Source: Acetobacteraceae bacterium | GTDB taxonomy: Bacteria; Pseudomonadota; Alphaproteobacteria; Acetobacterales; Acetobacteraceae | Direction: 5' to 3' | Length of the DNA stretch: 41,271 nt | NCBI GenBank assembly: GCA_027326105.1 | Contig: DAHWFB010000132.1 | Coordinates: 1 to 41,271, forward strand | Shown: positions 19,649 through 29,640 of the stretch, piece after piece | How the letters are laid out: every line of letters starts with the position of its first letter | Numbering within the stretch: position 1 is the stretch's first letter | The notes under the pieces: model-generated | The model's database searches: none | Seen by the model: only the letters and a program-made list of their open reading frames with translations | Told to the model about the DNA's origin: nothing | Made by a program: the position numbers and the translations under genes

Positions 19649-20455
19649 GCGATAGTCCGGGTAGCGCCAGGCAATGCCGAGGCGGGCCTTGGTCGCGGCG
19701 CTGGCGACTTTGCGGTTCTCGGCCCAGAAGCTCTGCGCCATCGGGCTCATGGTGGCCGCGGCCTCGGCGTAGGGGATGAGCGGCGGCGGCTCGCGCCCGA
19801 GCAGGCGCGCGGCGGCGGCGATCACCGCCTCGGCCTGACTAGGCAGATCGTCGGCGAGGTTGAAGACGCGCACGCCGGGCGGGGGCTCCTGCGCCAGAGC
19901 CGCGAGCACGGCGCGGGTGATGTCGTCGCGGTGGATGCGGCCGAATTCGTGGCCGGGCTTGTCGATGCGGCGTGCGGTGCCGGCGCGGATCTGGTCGAAC
20001 GCCGAACGGCCGGGGCCGTAGATGCCGGCGAGGCGGAAGATGTCGACCGCCGTCCGCCCGGCGAAGGCGCGCCATTGGTTCTCGGCGGCGAGGCGCCAGG
20101 CGCTGCGGCCGGGGCTCGGCGCCGGGGCGGTTTCCTCGTCCACCCAGGCGCCCGCGCGGTCGCCATAGACGCCGGTGGTGGAGAGATAGCCGATCCAGCG
20201 GAGGGCGGGTGCGGCGGCGAGGGCGGCGGCGTGAACGGCGATGAGCGGGTCGCCGGCGCCATCGGGCGGCGCGGTGACGAGCAGGTGGGTCGCTTCCGCC
20301 AGAGCCGGGCCGGCGGCGGCGAAGGGAATGAGCGCGAGGGGGGGAATCGGCGGGCGGGGGCCGCGCAGGGTGGCGGTGACCGCGATGCCGCGGGCGGCGG
20401 CGGCGCGCGCGATCGCCTCACCGCAATAGCCGAGACCGGCGATCAGCAGGCTCAT
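19574..20455 (-). CDS. SDR / NAD-dependent epimerase-like protein
   Basis: MSLLIAGLGYCGEAIARAAAARGIAVTATLRG (Rossmann), YLSTTGVYGDRAGAWVDEETAPAP, FRLAGIYGPGRSAFDQIRAG. Confidence 0.82.
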   Translation of the reverse strand: MSLLIAGLGYCGEAIARAAAARGIAVTATLRGPRPPIPPLALIPFAAAGPALAEATHLLVTAPPDGAGDPLIAVHAAALAAAPALRWIGYLSTTGVYGDRAGAWVDEETAPAPSPGRSAWRLAAENQWRAFAGRTAVDIFRLAGIYGPGRSAFDQIRAGTARRIDKPGHEFGRIHRDDITRAVLAALAQEPPPGVRVFNLADDLPSQAEAVIAAAARLLGREPPPLIPYAEAAATMSPMAQSFWAENRKVASAATKARLGIAWRYPDYRSGLAAILAEERREHPPEEREIGGP

Positions 20456-20551
20456 CTCCGTGCTCCGCATTCCCGGTCCTCGCCTTGGCGGCGCAATTCT
20501 GCCATGAAAATCCCCGCTCCGGCAGAGCGGAGCGGCGCGTGGGAGAATGCG

Positions 20552-22555
20552 ATGCACCTGGCTTCCCTGCCTTCGGCACTGCGCGAGGCGCTGGATCGGC
20601 CCGAACTGCGGGCGGTTACCGGCGGGTGGCGGGTGACCGCCGCGCCCGCGCTGGCGGCATCGTTCACGCTGGCCGAAAGCGAGTTGCGGTTGGGACGGGC
20701 GGCACTGGAGCGGCCGGACCGCATGGTCATCGCCCTGCGTCATGGGCTGGAGGCGGCCTGGCTGGGCGCGGCTCTGCCCGGGCGGGAGGCGCTCGCGGCT
20801 CTGGCGGCGGCGCGGGTCGCCGCACTGTTCGCGGCGATGGAGGAAGGCCCCGAATCGGCGCCGGTGGGCTGGTCGGCGGAGCTTGCCGCCGCCCTCCCCC
20901 CCTCCCCTGCCCGGCTCGCGGCGCTGGCCCGCGAACTCGCGCCCGGGGCGGCGCTGGCGGCGGCGGACGGAGCGCTGCTCGCGGCACTGTGGCCGCTGCT
21001 GGGGCCGGCCGAGTGGCTGATGGAACAAGGGGGGGATGGGCGGCTCGCGATCGACCCGCTCACCGGGCTCAACGCCTACGGGTGCAGCCACCGGCCGCGG
21101 CCCTGGGCGGTGACCTTCGCCTCGTCCACCGCCTCCTCCTCCTCCGAGCGCGGGTATGCCGGAGCCGAGGCGGCGCGGCGGCGGCTGGTGCGGCAGGGGC
21201 TGACGGACGGGCCGGAGAAGGCGCTGGCCGCCGAGGCGGCGCGGGTGCGGGCGGAGATCGCGGCGGGCTTCGGGCTGGGCGCGGACGCAGGCGTGATCGT
21301 CGCCGCATCGGGGACCGATTGCGAGCTCTTCGCCCTCGCCCTGGCAGTGGCGGCGGCGGACGGACGCGCCGTGGTCAATCTCCTGGTCGCGCCCGAGGAA
21401 ACCGGCAGCGGCGTGCCGCTCGCCGCCGAGGGACGGCACTTCGCGCCCGAGACCGCCTGGCAGAGCCCGGTGGAAAAAGGCGCGCGCGTCGCTGGCTTTC
21501 CCGCCGCGACCCGGCGGCTCGGGATCGCCCTGCGCGGGGCGGACGGGACGCCGCGCCCGCCCGCCGCCGTCACCGCCGAGATCGCGGCGGAAGTGGCGCA
21601 GGCGGTCGCGGACGGGGCGCGCGTGCTGCTGCACGTGCTGGACGTGTCCAAGACCGGGCTGCTCGCGCCCGACCCCGCCTGGGCAGGGCGGCTGGCCGCG
21701 CGGTTTCCGGGGCTCGTCGATGTCGTCGTCGATGCGTGCCAGGCGCGGCTCAGCGAGGACCGGGTGCGCCAATATGTGGCGGCCGGTTTCGCGGTGCTGG
21801 TGACGGGCTCCAAATTCTTCACCGGCCCGCCCTTCGCGGGGGCGGTGCTGGTGCCGCCGGCCCTGCTGGCGCGGCTGCGCGCACACCCGCTCCCCGCCGG
21901 CCTCGCCGACTATGCCGGCGCCTGGGAGTGGCCGGAGGAGGTCGGCGGGCGCGTGCTGGCGCCGCGCGCCAACGCCGGGCTGCTCCTGCGCTGGAACGCG
22001 GCGCTCGCCGAGATGGCAGCGTTCCGGGCCGTCCCCGCCGCCGAACGGAGGGAGAGTCTCGCCCGTTTCACCGGAGCGGTCGCGGCGGCGATCGCGGCCA
22101 GCCCCGATCTCGAGCCGGTCGCCGTGCCAGCGCCCGATCGCTCCGACGCGGGGTGGGACGGGCTCGCCACCATCCTCTCGTTCGCGGTGCGCGCGCCGGG
22201 CGGCGGGTTGATGGGGGTGGCGGAGGCGCGGGCGGTCTATCGCTGGCTCAACGCCGATCTCGCCGCCGCGATCCCGGCGCCGCTCTCCTACGCCGAGCGG
22301 GAATTGGCCCGGCTCTTCTGCCACATCGGCCAGCCGGTGCCGCTCGCCGGACCCGGGGGCCGGCCGATCGGCGCCTTGCGGATTTCGGCTGGCGCCCGGC
22401 TGGTCTCCGGCGAACCCTCCCACGGGGACATGGACACCGCCCCGAGGCTGGCCCGGGAAATCGCCGACGCGAACCGAGTTTTGGCAAAAATATCTCTGAT
22501 TCTACGGCATTTTAATGCCCTGGAGGCGGCCGACCCGCGGCCTTCCTTCCGGTGA
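20552..22555 (+). CDS. Uncharacterised PLP-dependent (fold-type I, aminotransferase V-like) protein
   Basis: VIVAASGTDCELFALALA, VDVVVDACQARLSEDRVRQYVAAGFAVLVTGSKFFTGPPFAGAVLVPPAL (candidate Schiff-base Lys at 21812-21814). Confidence 0.6.
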   Translation: MHLASLPSALREALDRPELRAVTGGWRVTAAPALAASFTLAESELRLGRAALERPDRMVIALRHGLEAAWLGAALPGREALAALAAARVAALFAAMEEGPESAPVGWSAELAAALPPSPARLAALARELAPGAALAAADGALLAALWPLLGPAEWLMEQGGDGRLAIDPLTGLNAYGCSHRPRPWAVTFASSTASSSSERGYAGAEAARRRLVRQGLTDGPEKALAAEAARVRAEIAAGFGLGADAGVIVAASGTDCELFALALAVAAADGRAVVNLLVAPEETGSGVPLAAEGRHFAPETAWQSPVEKGARVAGFPAATRRLGIALRGADGTPRPPAAVTAEIAAEVAQAVADGARVLLHVLDVSKTGLLAPDPAWAGRLAARFPGLVDVVVDACQARLSEDRVRQYVAAGFAVLVTGSKFFTGPPFAGAVLVPPALLARLRAHPLPAGLADYAGAWEWPEEVGGRVLAPRANAGLLLRWNAALAEMAAFRAVPAAERRESLARFTGAVAAAIAASPDLEPVAVPAPDRSDAGWDGLATILSFAVRAPGGGLMGVAEARAVYRWLNADLAAAIPAPLSYAERELARLFCHIGQPVPLAGPGGRPIGALRISAGARLVSGEPSHGDMDTAPRLAREIADANRVLAKISLILRHFNALEAADPRPSFR

Positions 22556-22561
22556 ACCCGG

Positions 22562-23752
22562 TCACGCCGCGGAGAGCACCGCCGGCGCGAGCGCGGGGAG
22601 GCGGGCGGCGGGGTGGGCGGGGTTGCGGAAGCGCAGTTCCCCCTCCGGCGCCGCGGCGGGATCGGTGGCGGCGAACATCTCGAGCCGCGATGCGCAGCTG
22701 ACCGCGACCACCGGCCGCGCCTCCGGGCGGGTGAGGAAGAGCCGCGCCTCGCCCTCGAGTTCGAGCCGCTCGCGCAGGCGGCACCACTCGCCGCGGTCGG
22801 TGTCTTCGAGCAGCATGGCGAGAATGCCCGGCCGCTCGCCGGTGAGCCGCGCCGGGGCCAGCGCCTCGAGCCGGCGGCGCAGCGCTGCCGCCACCTCGTC
22901 CTCCCGCGCGGCGCGGGCGGCCATGACGAACATGCCGCCGCCGGCGGTGGTGACGGCGAGATGCGCCTCGGGCCCGAACTCGCGCCGCAGCGAGGACAGC
23001 AGACCAAGCTCCTCGGCCTGGGCGCCGGCGAGCAGCAGCGGATCGAGACGCAGGATGGCCGCGGAATCGTGATCGGCCCGGCCGCGGCTGGCGAGCAGCG
23101 CACCGATGCGGCGATGGAGGTCGGCGAGCGGATCCCCCGCCGTGCCGGCTTCGGCGAGGCCACGCGGCAGGGTCATTTTCAGCAGATAGCGGCCAGGGTG
23201 GGCGGCGAGCCAACGTTGCAGGTCGGGGTCGATCCGGTCGGCGAGGCGAAACCAGGCGGCGCGGGGAACGTCCCTGCCCTCTTCGGCGGAGAGCACGTCG
23301 GCCGCGAGTTCCGCCGACACCCCCTCGCGGGTGAGCAGCAGATCGAACGGCGCTCCCGCCGCGAGGCCGGCGTGTTCGACGCAGAAGCCGCGCGCACGAT
23401 GCCGCTCGGCGGTGTGCAGCAGATGGAACAGCGGCATCAGGCTTCCCGACCCGGACAGGCCGGCGGCGAGCCGGGCGTGGAAGCGGTCCCGGCCCGAAGC
23501 CGAAAGCCCGGCGCAGACGCGGAGCGCGGCGGTGGCGAGGCAGGCCACGGTTCGCTCGCCCGCGGTTGGTGCCGCTGGGCGCTCACGGCGGAGCAGATCG
23601 AGGGACAATTCGACGGCGTAGCGTTCGCGGGTGAGGCGGGAGACGTGCCGGCCCGATCCGGCCGCGCGCAACTCGCCCAGCCGGCCTTCCCAGCGCTCCC
23701 TGCCGACGAGGGCAACGAACGCCGAAGCGGCTTGCGCCCATACCTGCGCCAT
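22562..23752 (-). CDS. Uncharacterised conserved-looking protein (396 aa), possible degenerate PD-(D/E)XK-like core
   Basis: Good SD (GGGGGAGAAATG); segment FDLLLTREGVSAELAADVLSAEEGRDVPRAAWFRLADRIDPDLQRWLAAHPGRYLLKMTLP. Confidence 0.6.
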   Translation of the reverse strand: MAQVWAQAASAFVALVGRERWEGRLGELRAAGSGRHVSRLTRERYAVELSLDLLRRERPAAPTAGERTVACLATAALRVCAGLSASGRDRFHARLAAGLSGSGSLMPLFHLLHTAERHRARGFCVEHAGLAAGAPFDLLLTREGVSAELAADVLSAEEGRDVPRAAWFRLADRIDPDLQRWLAAHPGRYLLKMTLPRGLAEAGTAGDPLADLHRRIGALLASRGRADHDSAAILRLDPLLLAGAQAEELGLLSSLRREFGPEAHLAVTTAGGGMFVMAARAAREDEVAAALRRRLEALAPARLTGERPGILAMLLEDTDRGEWCRLRERLELEGEARLFLTRPEARPVVAVSCASRLEMFAATDPAAAPEGELRFRNPAHPAARLPALAPAVLSAA

Positions 23753-23828
23753 TTCTCCCCCGTTGCGCGATCGCTCGTGCTACGCACGGAGCGGACGCCC
23801 GGATCACTCCGACGCCGCCACTGCCGCG

Positions 23829-24461
23829 CTATTCGCCGGCGGCGAGTGCGATGAGCGAATCCCAGAGGGTATGCAGGGCGAAGCCGAGGAAGAGCACGCC
23901 CGAGGCGCGGGTGATGGCGAGGCGAAAGCGCCGGTAGAGGCGCCGGACCGGGGCCGAACCCGCCACCAGCACCAGCGCGAGATCCGCCACCGCGACGCCG
24001 GCGAAGACGGCGGCGAGCAGCCGGGGCAGTTCGTTGAACCCGAGCCCGCCGCGCATGCCGGAAAGCAGCGCGGTGAAGGTCGCGAGCGCGACCGGGTAGC
24101 CTTTCGGGTTGGTCAGGCCGAAGGCGAGCCCGTGGGCGAGCGGGCGGGAGACGGCGAGCCCCGCATCGGCGGCACCGGCGCGGGCGAACAGGGCGCGGGC
24201 GCCGAGGCGGAAGAGATAGGCGCCGCAGAGCAGGCCGAGGAGATCGAAGGCGAGCGGGCCGATACGGTGCACGCCGATGAGGGCGACGAGCGCGAGCGCC
24301 GACCAGGTGAGATCCCCGGCCAGGGTGCCGAGCACGAACCACGCCCCCATTCGCCGCCCGCCGGCGGCGCCGATGCCGAGCAGGGCGAGGAAGGCGGGAC
24401 CGGGGACGAGGATGTAGATCGCGCCGCCGAGGGCGGCGGTGGCGAGGAGACCCGGCGTCAT
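23829..24461 (-). CDS. LysE family translocator
   Basis: [41 protein letters not shown]...[23 protein letters not shown]. Confidence 0.85.
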   Translation of the reverse strand: MTPGLLATAALGGAIYILVPGPAFLALLGIGAAGGRRMGAWFVLGTLAGDLTWSALALVALIGVHRIGPLAFDLLGLLCGAYLFRLGARALFARAGAADAGLAVSRPLAHGLAFGLTNPKGYPVALATFTALLSGMRGGLGFNELPRLLAAVFAGVAVADLALVLVAGSAPVRRLYRRFRLAITRASGVLFLGFALHTLWDSLIALAAGE

Positions 24462-25570
24462 GCGCGATGCGGGCGAGGCAGGACGGGGCGCGCCGGGGCG
24501 TCCGGGTCCTGGGCGCGCTGGCGCAGGAGATGATCGGCGAGCACGAGGGCCATCATCGCCTCGCCCACCGGCACCGCGCGGATGCCGACGCAGGGGTCGT
24601 GGCGGCCCCGGGTGGACACCTCGACCTCGTTGCCGTCACGATCGACCGAGCGGCGCGGGGTGAGGATGGAGGAAGTCGGCTTGACCGCGAAGCGGGCGAC
24701 GATGGGCGCGCCGGTGGAGATGCCGCCGAGGATCCCGCCCGCCTGGTTGGCGAGGAATTCGACCTCGCCCGCCTTCATGCGCATCTCGTCCGCGTTCGCC
24801 TCACCCGAGAGCGCGGCCGCGGCGAAGCCGGCGCCGATCTCCACCCCCTTGACCGCGTTGATACCCATGAAGGCGGAGGCAAGGTCGGCGTCGAGCTTGC
24901 CGTAGATCGGCGCGCCGAGGCCGCAGGGCGCGCCCTCCGCCACCACCTCCACCACCGCGCCGGTGGAGGAACCGGACTTGCGCACTCCCGAGAGGAACGC
25001 CTCCCAATCCGCGACCGCGCCGGGGTCGGGGCAGAAGAAGGGGTTGCGCGCGACCTCCGCCCAGTCCCAGCGCGCGCGCTCGATGCCGAGCCCGCCGAGT
25101 TGCACCAGCGCGCCGCGGATGACCACCGCCGGCCCGAGCAGCTTGCGCGCGATGGCGCCGGCGGCGACCCGCATCGCGGTCTCCCGCGCGGAGGAGCGGC
25201 CACCGCCGCGATAGTCGCGGATGCCGTATTTCAGCTCGTAGGTGAGATCGGCGTGGCCGGGGCGGAAGCGGGTCGCGATGTCGCCGTAGTCCTTCGAGCG
25301 CTGGTCGACGTTCTCGATTTCGAGCGCGATCGGCGTGCCGGTAGTCAGCCCCTCGAACACGCCGGAGAGGATGCGCACCCGGTCGGGCTCCTGGCGCTGC
25401 GTCGTGAAGCGCGACTGGCCGGGGCGGCGGCGGTCGAGATAGGGCTGGATGTCGGCTTCCGAGAGGGGCAGGCGCGGCGGGCAGCCATCGACCACCGCGC
25501 CGATCGCCGGCCCGTGGCTTTCGCCCCAGGTGGTGAGGCGGAACAGCGTGCCGAAGCTGTTGGCGGACAT
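24458..25570 (-). CDS. aroC: Chorismate synthase
   Basis: [36 protein letters not shown]...[21 protein letters not shown]. Confidence 0.97.
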   Translation of the reverse strand: MSANSFGTLFRLTTWGESHGPAIGAVVDGCPPRLPLSEADIQPYLDRRRPGQSRFTTQRQEPDRVRILSGVFEGLTTGTPIALEIENVDQRSKDYGDIATRFRPGHADLTYELKYGIRDYRGGGRSSARETAMRVAAGAIARKLLGPAVVIRGALVQLGGLGIERARWDWAEVARNPFFCPDPGAVADWEAFLSGVRKSGSSTGAVVEVVAEGAPCGLGAPIYGKLDADLASAFMGINAVKGVEIGAGFAAAALSGEANADEMRMKAGEVEFLANQAGGILGGISTGAPIVARFAVKPTSSILTPRRSVDRDGNEVEVSTRGRHDPCVGIRAVPVGEAMMALVLADHLLRQRAQDPDAPARPVLPRPHRA

Positions 25571-26409
25571 CAGTCCGAGACGGCGGCGATGTCGGGTGCG
25601 GCGGGGTTCTTCATGCCGACGATATGGTACCCGCAATCGACGTGATGGATCTCTCCGGTGACGCCGGAGGCGAGATCGGAGAGGAGATAGAGGCCGGCGC
25701 CGCCGACATCCTCGATGGTGACGTTGCGCTCGAGTGGCGCGTTGAGCTGGTTCCAACGCAGGATGTAGCGGAAATCGCCGATGCCGGAGGCGGCCAGCGT
25801 GCGGATCGGGCCGGCGCTGATCGCGTTGACGCGGATGTTGCGGGCGCCGAGGTCGGCGGCGAGGTAGCGCACCGACGCCTCCAGCGCCGCCTTGGCCACT
25901 CCCATGACGTTGTAGTGCGGCGTCACCCGCTCGGCGCCGAGGTAGGAGAGGGTGAGCAGGCTGCCGCCCGCCGCCATCATCGCCGCCGCGCGGCGGGCCA
26001 CCGCGACGAAGGAATAGCAGGAAATATCGAGCGCCTGGAGGAAGGCCTCGCGTGGGGTGTCGAGGTAGCGGCCGCGAAGGAAGGATTTGTCGGCGTAGCC
26101 GATGGCGTGGACCAGGAAGTCGAGCCGTCCCCAGTCGGCGAGCGTCGCGAACGCGGCGTCGATCGCGTCCTCGTCGGTGACGTCGCAGGGCAGCACGCGG
26201 CCGGAACCGAGCGAGGCGGCGAGCGGACGGACACGCTTCTCCAGCGCCTCGCCCTGGTAGGAGAAGGCGAGTTCGGCGCCCTGGGCGGCGCACGCCGCGG
26301 CGATCCCCCAGGCGAGCGAGCGCTCGTTGGCGAGGCCCATGATCAGGCCGCGCTTTCCGGCCATCAAAGTGCCCTTCTGCGGCAGCGCGTCGGGAACGCC
26401 GTGCGGCAT
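25570..26409 (-). CDS. fabI: Enoyl-ACP reductase (NADH); alternative start at 26364 (MAGKRGL)
   Basis: [45 protein letters not shown]...[31 protein letters not shown]. Confidence 0.95.
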   Translation of the reverse strand: MPHGVPDALPQKGTLMAGKRGLIMGLANERSLAWGIAAACAAQGAELAFSYQGEALEKRVRPLAASLGSGRVLPCDVTDEDAIDAAFATLADWGRLDFLVHAIGYADKSFLRGRYLDTPREAFLQALDISCYSFVAVARRAAAMMAAGGSLLTLSYLGAERVTPHYNVMGVAKAALEASVRYLAADLGARNIRVNAISAGPIRTLAASGIGDFRYILRWNQLNAPLERNVTIEDVGGAGLYLLSDLASGVTGEIHHVDCGYHIVGMKNPAAPDIAAVSD

Positions 26410-26561
26410 GGGGGGGGGTTCCTTCCTCGCAGTTCCAGCCCTCGTCGCTTCGGTGGTGGCACAACCCGGCCGATCGGGGCAAGAGGCGCAGGCGCGGGGC
26501 TTGCCAGCGCAGGGTCGGCGGGGGAGGAATGCGCCCGCACAAACCGCCGCCGGAGAGCCCG

Positions 26562-27161
26562 ATGCCCCACGCCTTGCTCGAATCCGCGACCGACCCTTTC
26601 GCCCTGTTCGCCGCCTGGCTCGATGAAGCGGGGCGCTGCGAGCCCAACGACCCCAACGCCATGACGGTCGCAACCGCGAGCCCGGCGGGCAAGCCTTCCG
26701 CGCGCATCCTGCTGCTCAAGGGGTTCGACGCGCGGGGCTTCGTCTTCTACACCAACCTGGCCAGCCGCAAGGGCACGGAACTCGCCGCCAATCCCGCCGC
26801 CGCCCTGCTCTTCCACTGGAAGACGCTGCAACGGCAGGTGCGCATCGAAGGTGGCGTGGCCGCTGTCGATCCCGCCGAGGCGGATGCCTATTTCGCCTCC
26901 CGACCGCGCCTTTCCCGCCTCGGCGCATGGGCGTCCGACCAGTCCCGCCCGCTCGCGCAGCGGGAGACGTTCGAGCAGAGGCTGGCCGAGGCCGAGGCAC
27001 GCTACCCCGGCGAGCAGGTGCCGCGCCCGCCGCACTGGTCGGGCTACCGGCTGGCGCCGGAATGGTTCGAATTCTGGCAGGACCGCGCCTACCGGCTGCA
27101 CGATCGCATCACCTTCGCCCCCGAGGGCGCGGGTTGGCGGCGGGGGCGGCTCTACCCGTGA
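26562..27161 (+). CDS. pdxH: Pyridoxamine 5'-phosphate oxidase
   Basis: [44 protein letters not shown]...[18 protein letters not shown]...DRITF. Confidence 0.96.
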   Translation: MPHALLESATDPFALFAAWLDEAGRCEPNDPNAMTVATASPAGKPSARILLLKGFDARGFVFYTNLASRKGTELAANPAAALLFHWKTLQRQVRIEGGVAAVDPAEADAYFASRPRLSRLGAWASDQSRPLAQRETFEQRLAEAEARYPGEQVPRPPHWSGYRLAPEWFEFWQDRAYRLHDRITFAPEGAGWRRGRLYP

Positions 27162-28636
27162 GCATTCCCCCCGCCCAGGCGGAGGTCGCGGCGTTTCTCG
27201 CCGCGCGCGCCGGGCGGGCGCCGATCGAGACCCATATCTCGGCGGTGTTCGTGGGGGCCGACACGGTCTGGAAAATGAAGAAGGCGGTTCGGCTGCCCTA
27301 TCTCGACTTCTCGACGCTGGCGGCGCGGGCCCATTTCCTCGGCCGCGAATTCGACCTCAACCGTGCCGCGGCACCCGGCCTCTACCGGGACGTGGCCGCG
27401 ATCGTGCGCGCGGGGGACGGCACGCTCGATTTCGCCCCGCCGGCCGCGGGCGAGACCGTGGAGCGGGTGCTGCGCATGGCACCGGTGCCGGCGGGGGATT
27501 TCCTCGACCAGATCGCGGCCGCCGGCGGGCTGTCCCCCGCGCTGCTCGACGCGCTCGGCGACGCCGTCTTCGCCGATCACGCCCGCCGCCCGCCCTGGCG
27601 GGAGGGCGATCCGGCGGCGGCCTTGGGATCGGTTGCGGCAGGCAATGCGGTCTCGGCCCGCGCGGCGGGGCTCGCCGAGCCCCTCGTCGCCGCCTGGGAG
27701 GTGGGGATCGCAGCCGCCATCACCGCCCGGGAGGGTTGGCTGCGGGCGCGGCAGACGGGGGGGTTCGTGCGCCGCTGCCATGGCGATCTCCATCTCGGCA
27801 ATCTCTGCCTGTTCGGCGGGCGGCCGGTGCCGTTCGACGCGCTGGAGTTCGACGAGAGCCTGGCGCGGATCGATGTCGGCTACGATCTCGCTTTCCTGCT
27901 CATGGATCTCGACACGCGGGGGTTGCGCGCGGCGGCGAACCGGGTGCTCCATCGCTATCTCGCCCGCGGCGGGGACCTCGGGCTGCTGGCCGGGCTCGCG
28001 CCGTTTCTTTCGCTGCGGGCGCTGATCCGCGCCCATATCCGCGCGAGCCTCGGGGCGGCGGCGGAGGCCGCCGGGCTGGCGCAGGCGGCGCTCGCCTACC
28101 TCGAGCCCGCGGCGGCGCGGCTGGTCGCGGTGGGCGGGCTGATGGGCACGGGAAAGTCCACCCTGGCGCGCGCGCTCGCCCCCGAACTCGGCGCGGCGCC
28201 GGGTGCGGTGGTGCTGCGCAGCGACGAGATCCGCAAGCGGCTCTGCGGTGCGCTGCCGGAGGAACATCTGCCGCCCGCGGCCTACCGGGCCGAGATGGGC
28301 GCCCGGGTGAACGCGACGCTGGTCGCATCGGCGCGGGAGGCGCTGGCCGCCGGCCAGGCGGTGGTGCTGGACGCGACCTTCCTCGACCCGGCCCTGCGCG
28401 AAGCTGCCGAGCGGCTGGCACGGGAGGCCGGCGTGCCCTTCACCGGCCTCTGGCTGAGCGCCCCCGCGGCGGTGCTGGAGGCGCGCGTCGCCGCACGCAC
28501 GGGCGACGCGTCGGACGCCGATGTCGGGGTGCTGCGCCGCGCGCTCGCTAGCGCGCCGGCTGCCCCGCCGTGGATGGAGGTTCCGGCGAGCACCGCGGAC
28601 GCCGCGCTGGCGGCGGCGCGGAGGGCCCTCCTCTGA
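27158..28636 (+). CDS. Bifunctional aminoglycoside-phosphotransferase-like / P-loop kinase fusion
   Basis: CHGDLHLGNLCLFGGRPVPFDALEFDESLARIDVGYDLAFLLMDL plus C-terminal GGLMGTGKSTLARALAPEL; GTGA overlap with pdxH stop. Confidence 0.82.
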   Translation: MSIPPAQAEVAAFLAARAGRAPIETHISAVFVGADTVWKMKKAVRLPYLDFSTLAARAHFLGREFDLNRAAAPGLYRDVAAIVRAGDGTLDFAPPAAGETVERVLRMAPVPAGDFLDQIAAAGGLSPALLDALGDAVFADHARRPPWREGDPAAALGSVAAGNAVSARAAGLAEPLVAAWEVGIAAAITAREGWLRARQTGGFVRRCHGDLHLGNLCLFGGRPVPFDALEFDESLARIDVGYDLAFLLMDLDTRGLRAAANRVLHRYLARGGDLGLLAGLAPFLSLRALIRAHIRASLGAAAEAAGLAQAALAYLEPAAARLVAVGGLMGTGKSTLARALAPELGAAPGAVVLRSDEIRKRLCGALPEEHLPPAAYRAEMGARVNATLVASAREALAAGQAVVLDATFLDPALREAAERLAREAGVPFTGLWLSAPAAVLEARVAARTGDASDADVGVLRRALASAPAAPPWMEVPASTADAALAAARRALL

Positions 28637-28704
28637 TCCGGCCGGCCTTGGCGGGCGCACGATCTGGCCTATGCTGGAGCAGAGTCGGACCGGGAGACGA
28701 AGCC

Positions 28705-29571
28705 ATGAGTATCCGCAAGATTCTGCTGCCGCTGACCGGCACCGCCGGCGGTGAGGCGACGCTCGGCACCGCGCTCGTCGCCGCCGCGGCCTGGAACGCC
28801 CATGTCAGCGCCGTGCATGTGCGCGTCGACCCCCGCGACGTCGCCCCGCTCGCCGGCGAAGGGCTGTCGGGAGCGATGGTCGAGGAGATGATGGAGGCGA
28901 CCGAGAAGGAGGGCGACGTGCGGGCGCGCGAGGTGCTGGCGCTGTTCGAGCGGGTCGTCACCGCCCGCAACGTGACCGTGGCCAAGGCCCGCGCCGGAGC
29001 CGAGGCGCCGACCGCGAGCTTCGATACCGTGGTCGGGCGCGAGGAGGAGGTGGTGGCACACCAGGCCCGGCTCGCCGATCTCACCGTGGTCGCCCATCCT
29101 GGGGTCGATGACGATGTCGCCTCGGCCGACGCGCTGCATGCGGTGCTGTTCGATTCGGGGCGGGCCGTGCTGCTTGCACCGGCGACGGCGCCGGAAGCGA
29201 TCGGCACCCGCGTCGCACTCGCCTGGAACGGCACCGCCGAATCGGCCGCCGCCGTCCAGGCGGTCCTGCCCTGGCTGAAGCGCGCATCCGCCGTGCGCAT
29301 CCTGCAGGGCGAGAGTTATCAGCGGCGCGGCCCGGCGGCGGCCGATCTCGCGATCTATCTCGCACTCCATGGCGTCGAGGCGGAGATCGCCAACGTCCAG
29401 GACTCCGACCATTCGGTCGGCGCGGGGCTGCTCGCCGCGGCGGCCGCCTTCGGGGCCGATCTGCTCGCGATGGGCGCCTATTCCCATTCCCGCCTGCGCC
29501 AGTTGATCCTGGGCGGCGTCACCCGACATGTGCTGGAGAACGCGGCCCTTCCGGTCTTGATGAAGCGCTAG
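28705..29571 (+). CDS. Universal stress protein, two Usp-like halves
   Basis: MSIRKILLPLTGTAGGEATLGTALVAAAAWNAHVSAVHV; second half GTRVALAWNGTAESAAAVQAVLPWL...AFGADLLAMGAYSHSRLRQLILGGVTRHVLENAALPVLM. Confidence 0.88.
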   Translation: MSIRKILLPLTGTAGGEATLGTALVAAAAWNAHVSAVHVRVDPRDVAPLAGEGLSGAMVEEMMEATEKEGDVRAREVLALFERVVTARNVTVAKARAGAEAPTASFDTVVGREEEVVAHQARLADLTVVAHPGVDDDVASADALHAVLFDSGRAVLLAPATAPEAIGTRVALAWNGTAESAAAVQAVLPWLKRASAVRILQGESYQRRGPAAADLAIYLALHGVEAEIANVQDSDHSVGAGLLAAAAAFGADLLAMGAYSHSRLRQLILGGVTRHVLENAALPVLMKR

Positions 29572-29595
29572 CGTCAGCAGGCTCACGCACCGCCG

Positions 29596-29640
29596 ATGAC
29601 CGATCTGCCGATGACCGACCTGCCGATGACCGATGCCGCG
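29596..29640 (+). repeat. 15-bp in-frame tandem repeat at the MarR start
   Basis: ATGACCGATCTGCCG / ATGACCGACCTGCCG / ATGACCGATGCCGCG. Confidence 0.9.

Noticed and set aside
19574-22423. 949-aa minus ORF as one large fusion protein
   Set aside because: Only the C-terminal part (from 20455) is a real SDR-like gene; the upstream part is antisense of the PLP-fold gene.
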